From the NCBI GenBank assembly GCA_021371935.1, contig JAJFVF010000021.1:1-64000 (forward strand): 64,000 bases of DNA, in the 5' to 3' direction. This document shows positions 9,320 to 16,587 of this stretch, one piece after another. The first letter of the stretch is position 1, and each line of letters opens with the position of its first letter. Made by a program: the position numbers and the translations under genes. The DNA is from a bacterium. Its GTDB lineage: Bacteria > Armatimonadota > UBA5829. Below the pieces are notes generated by a model, which worked only from the letters and a program-made list of their open reading frames with translations, ran no database searches and was not told where the DNA came from.

Positions 9320-11227
9320 CTACTTTGTGGTCTTTGTTTGAGAATCTGAGGCGGGCGCAGTGGCTTTCTCACCCTTGTCCTGAGCTTCTGGAGTCTCAGG
9401 CTCAGGTTTGGGCGGTTCTTTATATTCAAGCAGCCACAATGACCATTTTCCAAGCAGATTGTTGTTTGCGGCACCATATATTGAAAAGACATACTTATTG
9501 GGAGCCATTCTGGAGCTGCGCAGAAATGTCAAAAGCACATTTGGATCAAAGTTAATATCATATATTCTGCGCATCAGTTGCCACTGGTCCTGTGTAAGCG
9601 CAAATGTATTCAAACCCATGTCCGAAAATACGTCTTTTCTCTGAGTTGTGGTTAGTGAGGCATATAGTCTCAACAGCCAGATATCCCTTGACCCATCGCG
9701 GAACAAACCGGACTGTGACAGATCGCTGTCCGTGTGAATGTTTTCCTCTATCTGGGGGGTGGTGAGCGCCGCGATTTGCGCGCCGTCCTCAAGAGGCATA
9801 TAACCCAACTTTTTGAGATCGGCTCTCCACGTCTCGATCCACTCATCCGGGATTTGGGTTGTTCTCTTCTTGAACCATTCCTTGCTCCTAAACTCGATAA
9901 TGTCGCCATGTTTGTCCCAGTTATAGCGGTATCCGTCTCCGATTGTGGTCAAGACGTCCTTTAGCTCGGTCTCCGAGTCACTGACGGCAGCATAACCATA
10001 AGTAATCTTGTAGCTGTCCGAAACGACCGCAAATCCGCTCGCTTTGGCCACAGCAGCCTCAAGATCGACTAGATCCACACGCCTGTTTGGCTCAGGCTCA
10101 GGCTTGACCTTGATCTTAATGTGCAGATCGGGCTCGTCCGCAACGTCGGGCTGGGGCTCGGTTGGAAAATACTTTTCGAGCATTTGTGTTTCTGCAATCC
10201 TTGCTTGAACCCTGTCTTCACTGTGATCCCAGGCATGCTGTATCGAGACCCCGTTTTCAACGGCCTGAAGATTGTTCTTCGCAAAAGCCTGCACCCATGG
10301 GTCGGAAGGATCCCCTAAATAGCTGTTCAGGCAAAAGAAACGGCCGTTGATATACAGCCCCAAGCCTGCCAGCTTGCTGAACTCATATGATTTCCAACCA
10401 AGCTCGTCCGGCGATATGTCGAAATACACTTCTCCCTTGGAAAATGCCTTTTCGCAATCCTCTGGAAATGCTCCCCCACTGCCTGCAACACCGTCATCTT
10501 TTACAGAAAACGAAAGCTTCGCTGCGTTCAGAAGCGCTTCCTGTGTCTCGGGAGAAAAAGACGAGACTTTGGACAACATGTCGTTTGTTCTGCTGAGGAA
10601 TTTGTCCTTAAAGCCGGGAATGTCTCTGATCACTCCCTGCATAAGTGCGCCTATACCTTGCGTATTCAACATATACGCATATGGGTTGTCGTCTCTGAGA
10701 TTTGCAAGTTCGCCCGAAGTCAAGTCATCATCCCAGTTCTCAAACATATTCAGGAAGTTTTCACGCCGCCGATTTACCTCTCGGTCATATTCTTCCTGGC
10801 TCTTGCTGAGCTCCGCATTCGCAGAAACAAGGGCCTTTCTGTCCATATACAGCCTGTAAGTCCAGGGAACATCGGTCTTGTTGATGCTCCATTTGAACTT
10901 CATTGTCCGAGCGATGGAACTCATCAGATCGGTAAGAGCAATATCTTTGGCAAAGATATTCATCTTGCGATCGCGGACCTGCCAGTCCTGCTTATTGTAA
11001 CCTGCGTTGAACGTGACACCGGTCATATCAGACAGATCAGCAAGTATGACCTTGACAGCCTTGTGCCGGGCTTCATACGTCACTTTCTGAGCAAGACGAG
11101 TGTCGCTCTCCCACTCCTGGATTGCAGCCTGATCCGAGGCATTCGGGTCTACAGTAATCTTGCCGGTTGCCCATGCGCTTCCGCAAATTAAAAGGGCAAG
11201 GGCAGAAATAAATAAAGCATTCCTCAC
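9320..11227 (-). CDS. Secreted protein with two STN-like domains, paralog 2 of a tandem pair
   Basis: A 635-residue exported protein of unknown function. The signal peptide is ALFISALALLICGSAWA. A first secretin/TonB short N-terminal-like (STN) unit covers about residues 40-115 (KAVKVILADLSDMTGVTFNA, then NIFAKDIALTDLMSSIARTM). A charged Glu/Arg-rich linker follows, then a second STN-like unit near residues 380-450 (DLEAAVAKASGFAVVSDSYK, then DVLTTIGDGYRYNWDK) and a segment beginning EWFKKRTTQIPDEW. The tail is rich in Pro, Glu and Lys. The GTG start is chosen because GGAGGGAG lies just upstream. It is clearly homologous along its length to the preceding gene, 28 bases away, and to the protein at the right edge. 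No beta-barrel secretin domain is present. STN units act in partner recognition at the outer membrane; the role here is inferred only. Confidence 0.72.
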   Translation of the reverse strand: MRNALFISALALLICGSAWATGKITVDPNASDQAAIQEWESDTRLAQKVTYEARHKAVKVILADLSDMTGVTFNAGYNKQDWQVRDRKMNIFAKDIALTDLMSSIARTMKFKWSINKTDVPWTYRLYMDRKALVSANAELSKSQEEYDREVNRRRENFLNMFENWDDDLTSGELANLRDDNPYAYMLNTQGIGALMQGVIRDIPGFKDKFLSRTNDMLSKVSSFSPETQEALLNAAKLSFSVKDDGVAGSGGAFPEDCEKAFSKGEVYFDISPDELGWKSYEFSKLAGLGLYINGRFFCLNSYLGDPSDPWVQAFAKNNLQAVENGVSIQHAWDHSEDRVQARIAETQMLEKYFPTEPQPDVADEPDLHIKIKVKPEPEPNRRVDLVDLEAAVAKASGFAVVSDSYKITYGYAAVSDSETELKDVLTTIGDGYRYNWDKHGDIIEFRSKEWFKKRTTQIPDEWIETWRADLKKLGYMPLEDGAQIAALTTPQIEENIHTDSDLSQSGLFRDGSRDIWLLRLYASLTTTQRKDVFSDMGLNTFALTQDQWQLMRRIYDINFDPNVLLTFLRSSRMAPNKYVFSIYGAANNNLLGKWSLWLLEYKEPPKPEPETPEAQDKGEKATAPASDSQTKTTK

Positions 11228-11255
11228 AATAATCTCCCTCCAACCTATGGATCCA

Positions 11256-13130
11256 TCACTTTTTCTCAGTAGTATCAGCCGCGCTTGAACCGGATGCGCT
11301 GTCAGTCTTTTTCTCCTCAGCTTTCGGCTCTTCAGGCTCCGGCGGTTCATATTTGAGCATTGAAACAGTCCATATTCCCAGCCGGTCGCGTGTTTCCGTA
11401 TCGGTCAACCGGAATGCATATGCGGGAGTCCCATTCTCATCGGTTGAAGCGGAACAGCGTAATATTGTGGACTTGCCACTGGTAATCTCCCGGCAGGTCC
11501 TGTGCACATATTCCCATTGATCTGTACCGAGCGTCAATACGTTCAGACCTATATCGGAAAACAATTCCTTCTTCTGGGACGCACTTAAGGTTGCATATAA
11601 CCTCATCAACCATATCTCTTTGGAGCCGGGGCCGGTAAAAATTCCCAATTTGTGAAAATCATTGTCCGTCTGAAAATTCTCTCTGATCTGTTCCGTAGTG
11701 AGAGTGGCTATCTGAGCATAGTCATCGATGGACATATAACCATTCTTTTTGAGATTAGCCCGCCACTTCTCAACCCACTCATCGGGGATTTGAGCCGTGC
11801 GTCTTTTGAACCAGTCCTTGCTCCTGAACTCGATTATCAAGCCGTGCTTGTCCCAGTTATATCGATATCCCTCACAAATCGCGGAAAGAACGTCCAGCAG
11901 TTCGGTCTCAGACTTGCTGATTCCGGCATAGCCCTCAATAAACTTGTAGCTGTCGGATACTACTGCGAAATCACTTGCTTTTGCAGTTGCAGCTTGATAG
12001 TCGACAAGATCGAGCCATTTCTTCTCCTCCGGCTCCACTTTAATCTTCTTGTGCAGGTCCGGTTCATCAGGCACATCGGGCTGAGGTTCCGTCGGATAGT
12101 TCTTTTCAGTCTGCTTGGCATCCTCAATGCAGGCATCAAAATATCGGTCCCGCATCTGTTCCCAAGCCTGTCTTGAAGACAAACCCTTTTCTTGCTTGAG
12201 CAAGTTCTTCTCAGCAATCCATTGAACCATCGGATTGGATCGATCGCCTAAAAAAGCATCCAATACAAAGAACTTTTTATAGATGTTGATGCCTATGCCG
12301 GCAAATTTTTTGTCCTCGTATGCCTTCCAGTCAAACTCGTCCGGTTCAAGATCGAGACCCACACCTCCGAGTGTGAATTTGGATTCGCTATCCCCCGAGA
12401 AGTCTTCGCCATACTCAGACTTTACGACATTCAAAATAAGCTGTTGCGTCTCAGGCGAGAGTTCTGCGATCGGATATGCCTTGTCCTGCTTGTTGAGGAA
12501 ATTCTCCTTCATACCCGGCACGTCATTGAGCAGCCCCCTAAAAGCAGCGCCCATACCAGAAGTATGCAGCCTATATGTATAGGGATCGTCCTCTCTTAAT
12601 GCTTCCAGTTCATCATCCGTGAGGTCGTCATCCCAGCTTTCCATCGTATTAAGGAAATCTTCGCGCCGCCGCTGCACTTCCTTGTCATACTCCCCCTGTG
12701 CCTTACTGAGTTCAGCGTTGGCTGATGCCAGTGTCTTTCTGTCCATATACAGCCTGTATGTCCATGGGACATCGGTCTTGTTGATGCTCCACTTGAACTT
12801 CATCGTTCGAGCAATGGAACTTATCAGATCGACAAGATGAACATCCTTGGCGAAGATGTTCATCTTGCGGTCGCGGACCTGCCAGTCCTGCTTATTGAAA
12901 CCGGCATTTAGGGTAACGCCGGTCATATCCGATAGGTCGGCAAGTATGACTTTTACTGCCTTGTGTCTGGCTTCATATGTAACTTTTTGAGCCAGGCGGG
13001 TATCGCTCTCCCACTGTGCGATCACGGCCTGGTCCGAGCTGTTTGGATCAACAGTCGTCTTGCCGGCTGCCCAAACACATCGGCCTACAAGCAGAAAAAT
13101 AACAAAAGCATACGCAAAAACCTTCCTCAC
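11256..13130 (-). CDS. Secreted protein with two STN-like domains, paralog 1 of a tandem pair
   Basis: A 624-residue exported protein, first of a tandem duplication. It has a signal peptide (FAYAFVIFLLVGRCVWA), then the same order as its neighbour: STN-like unit 1 (AVKVILADLSDMTGVTLNA, NIFAKDVHLVDLISSIARTM), a charged linker, STN-like unit 2 (DYQAATAKASDFAVVSDSYK, LDVLSAICEGYRYNWDK), the DWFKRRTAQIPDEW segment, and a Glu/Lys/Pro-rich tail ending in KK. The N-terminal 110 residues are nearly identical between the two copies, while the middle is divergent, suggesting constraint on the STN part. The start is GTG with a GAGGGAGGG site. I do not recognise the family; it is not a secretin because the C-terminal pore domain is missing. 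Confidence 0.72.
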   Translation of the reverse strand: MRKVFAYAFVIFLLVGRCVWAAGKTTVDPNSSDQAVIAQWESDTRLAQKVTYEARHKAVKVILADLSDMTGVTLNAGFNKQDWQVRDRKMNIFAKDVHLVDLISSIARTMKFKWSINKTDVPWTYRLYMDRKTLASANAELSKAQGEYDKEVQRRREDFLNTMESWDDDLTDDELEALREDDPYTYRLHTSGMGAAFRGLLNDVPGMKENFLNKQDKAYPIAELSPETQQLILNVVKSEYGEDFSGDSESKFTLGGVGLDLEPDEFDWKAYEDKKFAGIGINIYKKFFVLDAFLGDRSNPMVQWIAEKNLLKQEKGLSSRQAWEQMRDRYFDACIEDAKQTEKNYPTEPQPDVPDEPDLHKKIKVEPEEKKWLDLVDYQAATAKASDFAVVSDSYKFIEGYAGISKSETELLDVLSAICEGYRYNWDKHGLIIEFRSKDWFKRRTAQIPDEWVEKWRANLKKNGYMSIDDYAQIATLTTEQIRENFQTDNDFHKLGIFTGPGSKEIWLMRLYATLSASQKKELFSDIGLNVLTLGTDQWEYVHRTCREITSGKSTILRCSASTDENGTPAYAFRLTDTETRDRLGIWTVSMLKYEPPEPEEPKAEEKKTDSASGSSAADTTEKK

Positions 13131-13305
13131 AACAACCCTCCCTCGTCAATTGGCGTGCAGCGCTTCCCATACTATATAGAATAGATGTCGGCAAATGCAA
13201 TATGGTTCACTCAATTCACCTGAATTTATTCGATATATGGGCAAGCAAGACCTTTTGAAGTGAGGATTGTGAGATTTTGGGTTAGTGCGCATAGAGGTGT
13301 GTTCG

Positions 13306-13370
13306 GCTGCTCCGGCAGCAAACTCGGCCAAGATCGCAAAGTCACTAAAGACGACTTCTGCCGGAGCAGC
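13306..13370. repeat. Long-armed inverted repeat in an intergenic region
   Basis: GCTGCTCCGGCAG (13306-13318) and its exact complement CTGCCGGAGCAGC (13358-13370) are separated by 39 bases. It lies between the STN gene pair and the prepilin-like genes and could act as a terminator-like structure for the latter. Confidence 0.65.
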
Positions 13371-13387
13371 ATTCGCACTGGAGCAAA

Positions 13388-14167
13388 TCAGAACTTATCC
13401 CAACACTGACCCGGATCGATATATCTTGCCTGTTTGTCCTCGGCCAAAGGCAGTGGGGTTTGCCCATCTGGTGAGAGTTTGCAGTTGAAATAAGCCGGTT
13501 CGCCTGCGCTTGGAGCGGGAGTCGTGATGTATTTGCTCCCGCTGTTGCGAAGGCGGATTGTCTCTATGTGAGAATCAAGATAAGCGACACTAATACACAG
13601 GCTATCTTTGAGACCATTAGTGTCACCGAAGTGCCAGCCGGTCCGTTCATACAAGAGAATTTGACTGGAAATGTAGACGAAGTCGGCCTCATTACGGCAG
13701 GGCTTCTTGCACCCCTCGCCATACCAGGCCTTGTCCACAGCCAGTTTCCACCAGTATGAACACGGCGCATTTTTATCGGTGGGATAAACAGAATCAGATG
13801 GACAATGCCATATATCCCTATCCTTGTATCTAATGTGATCGTAGATAACTTGGACATACGTACGTGGCCTGGATGTGGGTGGAAGAGTGCCTGTAGTCTT
13901 AGTGAACTTGAGAAAATCGCTTCTGTTCCACTTCTTGGAGTGGTTCACTAATGCCGATGATGGCAGCTGACCGTCGTAGTCCTGGCAGTAGAGCAGCAGA
14001 GCAACAGCAAGACTCTTTAAGTTGTTTTGGCACGACTCTTTTCTTGCACTGTCCGAGGTTCGTGCAAAAAAAGCAGGATACAATATTGCCGCTAAGACAA
14101 GAACAATGAAGACAATCAGCAGCGCTTCCCATATAGTGATACCTCGGCGGGTTTGCAGTGTGCGCAT
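13388..14167 (-). CDS. Type IV pilin-like/pseudopilin protein (DUF1559-like)
   Basis: A 259-residue protein with a prepilin leader: TRRG followed by ITIWEALLIVFIVLVLAAILY. Cleavage after the Gly puts Glu at position +5, as prepilin peptidase and pilin assembly require. The next segment (SCQNNLKSLAVALLLYCQDYDG) is the typical start of the DUF1559/H-x9-DG group of pseudopilin-like proteins of Planctomycetota, Verrucomicrobiota and Armatimonadota. The C-terminal half lacks a clear H-x9-DG motif but has AYLDSHIETI near the matching place. The ATG has AGGAAGG upstream. It lies 18 bases after the next gene and forms an operon with it. Its role, perhaps in a type II secretion-like fibre or envelope assembly, is inferred. 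Confidence 0.78.
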   Translation of the reverse strand: MRTLQTRRGITIWEALLIVFIVLVLAAILYPAFFARTSDSARKESCQNNLKSLAVALLLYCQDYDGQLPSSALVNHSKKWNRSDFLKFTKTTGTLPPTSRPRTYVQVIYDHIRYKDRDIWHCPSDSVYPTDKNAPCSYWWKLAVDKAWYGEGCKKPCRNEADFVYISSQILLYERTGWHFGDTNGLKDSLCISVAYLDSHIETIRLRNSGSKYITTPAPSAGEPAYFNCKLSPDGQTPLPLAEDKQARYIDPGQCWDKF

Positions 14168-14185
14168 AACAGGATTCCTTCCTTT

Positions 14186-15094
14186 CTATGGCGTGATTGC
14201 AATGCTGGTGGTGTCTACCGGGACATGGTTATACCACTGAGATGTCTCGGGGTCCCAGCATTTTTCTTTTGTGATTTCGCCTGGGAATTCGGTGCTGTTA
14301 AAACGCTTTACATGGCCGTCTGCAAATAGAATCATCGAGCCATCTAAATGAATCTCAAAACTGGTGCTGCCTATCAGATCATCGTGCTTAGTGAGAAATG
14401 GGCATATGGGAACCTTTTTACTGGTCCAGGTGGTGTTGTTTGTAGGGCGGAGGTCAGACTCCATCAGACGGTCGGATTCGCGGATCATCATCAAGTTTGA
14501 AGCCCATTTGCTCTTTTTCTCAATCAGATTACGATTGAACACATAGGAAACGTTGGCTGTTTTGGAGTCTGGGGGGTATGGTTTTAGTGTGCTTACGGGA
14601 CACTTCCAGATTGATTTTTCGTCATATTGCTCGGTTACTGGCTCCACGTAATTGTATAACCCCTCCACCCAGTTTACGCCATATTTGAACCTTACAGGCT
14701 TGTTGTTTTTGTTGACTGCAGGTGGAGTGAGTTTTACACTGGATTGTATCTCACCGAGCTTATCATTGCCCTCCAGTGGTCGATTTGTGGGAAAATGGTA
14801 ATCCCAATCAGACAAATACATCTTAACCGCATTGCCTATTTGCTTCATGTTGGACATGCAGTTTGAAGCCGAAGAATAGTGACCATGTGGGGCAAATACC
14901 GGAAGTAATACAGCACCTAACACGAAAATCAGTGCGATTATTATCAGAGCATTTACTAGCCAGGAACCACTAACTCGCTTGTGAGCCCCCAGTGGGGGTT
15001 GCCCACCTGTTTCGATTATAAAAACGTCTGGATGCGAACCGTTTGTTTGTCGTCCACACGTAGACATTTCCTTAGGAGCTGATTGCGTTTGCAT
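14186..15094 (-). CDS. H-x9-DG-type pseudopilin-like protein with atypical leader
   Basis: A 302-residue membrane-anchored protein. After about 40 hydrophilic residues comes one hydrophobic helix (WLVNALIIIALIFVLGAVLL), then SASNCMSNMKQIGNAVKMYL and DWDYHFP, both hallmarks of the DUF1559-like group. The H-x9-DG signature is present as HLDGSMILFADGH near residue 255. Unlike the neighbour, the leader is odd: the Gly before the helix is followed by SWLVN, so the conserved Glu +5 is Asn and the RRG-F/I-T-L/I signature is lost. It may therefore not be processed by prepilin peptidase. The ATG follows AGGAGG. It is the first gene of the two-gene operon. Confidence 0.78.
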   Translation of the reverse strand: MQTQSAPKEMSTCGRQTNGSHPDVFIIETGGQPPLGAHKRVSGSWLVNALIIIALIFVLGAVLLPVFAPHGHYSSASNCMSNMKQIGNAVKMYLSDWDYHFPTNRPLEGNDKLGEIQSSVKLTPPAVNKNNKPVRFKYGVNWVEGLYNYVEPVTEQYDEKSIWKCPVSTLKPYPPDSKTANVSYVFNRNLIEKKSKWASNLMMIRESDRLMESDLRPTNNTTWTSKKVPICPFLTKHDDLIGSTSFEIHLDGSMILFADGHVKRFNSTEFPGEITKEKCWDPETSQWYNHVPVDTTSIAITP

Positions 15095-15184
15095 AACACA
15101 TTTCCTCCTTAGCAGGCCTGCTGATACATAATAGACTTCAAAATTAACAGAAATGTTCGCGGGGCGGCTAAGTGGAATAGTGCG

Positions 15185-16396
15185 TTAGGGACTGGTTACC
15201 CTCCGCAAAACAGCATAAGGCGGCAGAGCATTATCAAGCAGTATGGTATCTTGATTATTTGCATGGTCAACACTCTCGCCTTCGATGGTAATCAATGGAA
15301 CCGGCAGGCTGTAATCCGATATTCCATCAGGTGTCAGCAGTTCCAATTGTTCGCCTGCCTTGAGCGTGTTTTTCACTCTGCACACTCTCATGCCGTCATG
15401 GACTCGATCCGTGGTGCTGGCTACCATAACGGAAGTCGATTGATATTTATGTGTGGCTGTTTCATAATCCTCTGGTGTTATCCGGCCCTTCATGAACCCG
15501 AATGTGTAACCGCGGTTGCTCACACGCCCCAACTGCTCGTAAACAGTATCTTCGGGTACGGATTTCCCATTTAAAATGGCTCGATAGACGGAAAGCACTG
15601 CAGCCAGGTAGTGCACGTTCTTCATGCGCCCCTCTATCTTGAGTGAGGCGACTCCACAACCCACCAAATCCTGCACGAATGGAAACAGAGCCAGGTCGCG
15701 GCTGTTGAAAAGATACAGGCCGCGATTGTCCTCGAAGACAGGGAAATACTGGCCTGGACGTTTTTCCTCCATGAGGGCATAGCTCCAGCGGCATGGCTGG
15801 GTGCATTCCCCACGGTTTGCCCTACGGCCCGTCAGGTAATCACTGATCGCACACCTGCCTGAATAGGAAAAGCACACGGAACCATGGATAAAGACTTCAG
15901 TCTCGACATCTTCGCCATTAAGGTTATGCTGGATTTCTCTGATCTGATCCATAGAAAGCTCACGGGCAAGGTTCACACGTTTCGCGCCCAGGTCACGATA
16001 GGCAAGAACTGCCTGCCAACTGGTAGTGTTGGCCTGGGTGCTGACATGAATAGGCGTATGTATGTTCAACTGACGCAGTGAGCGCATTACACCCACGTCA
16101 GAGACGATGAATGCATCTGCGCCCATCTCGTCGAGAGCGGCTGCTGTGCGCATAAGCTCATCATACTCGTTGGAAAATGGATATATATTGAGAGTGGCAT
16201 ACCCCTTACGGCCATTTTTGTGAAGATAGTCCAGCCCTATGCCGGCGTCCTCAAGTGTAAAATTGCCTGCGTAGCTCCTCAGGGAGAAGTCAGTGACACC
16301 GAAGTATACGGCATCAGCGCCATATGCGACAGCCCACTTGAGTCTTTCGAGATTTCCGGCCGGTGCAAGTAGTTCCGTCTTTGCCAATTCGTCCAT
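15185..16396 (-). CDS. Peptidase U32 family protein (TrhP/YegQ-like tRNA hydroxylation)
   Basis: A 403-residue U32-family protein. It starts with ELLAPAGNLERLKWAVAYGADAV, the first strand and helix of the family, and has the signature around GSVCFSYSGRCAISDYLTGR followed by NRGECTQPCRW (residues 172-205), whose cysteines are those proposed to bind an iron-sulfur cluster. A C-terminal beta domain follows (residues 320-403). Members such as TrhP and RlhA do not act as proteases: they hydroxylate tRNA U34 or 23S rRNA using prephenate-dependent chemistry. The length fits TrhP. No strong ribosome site is visible before the ATG, but the conserved N-terminus supports this start. Confidence 0.85.
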   Translation of the reverse strand: MDELAKTELLAPAGNLERLKWAVAYGADAVYFGVTDFSLRSYAGNFTLEDAGIGLDYLHKNGRKGYATLNIYPFSNEYDELMRTAAALDEMGADAFIVSDVGVMRSLRQLNIHTPIHVSTQANTTSWQAVLAYRDLGAKRVNLARELSMDQIREIQHNLNGEDVETEVFIHGSVCFSYSGRCAISDYLTGRRANRGECTQPCRWSYALMEEKRPGQYFPVFEDNRGLYLFNSRDLALFPFVQDLVGCGVASLKIEGRMKNVHYLAAVLSVYRAILNGKSVPEDTVYEQLGRVSNRGYTFGFMKGRITPEDYETATHKYQSTSVMVASTTDRVHDGMRVCRVKNTLKAGEQLELLTPDGISDYSLPVPLITIEGESVDHANNQDTILLDNALPPYAVLRRVTSP

Positions 16397-16587
16397 ACCT
16401 CTGGAGATAATGTGGGATCATGTTACCAAGAACATGCAGAGACGTCCAACAAGTGAAACAACGGGTAATGATAGCGGGCGGTCTATACCATGACAAATCA
16501 TTTCTGCACAGTGGAAACAAAAGTTGGAAAGGCAGGCGTATAGACATTAAATCCTGTTACTAATAATGATATTGGGCGGTGACAATT

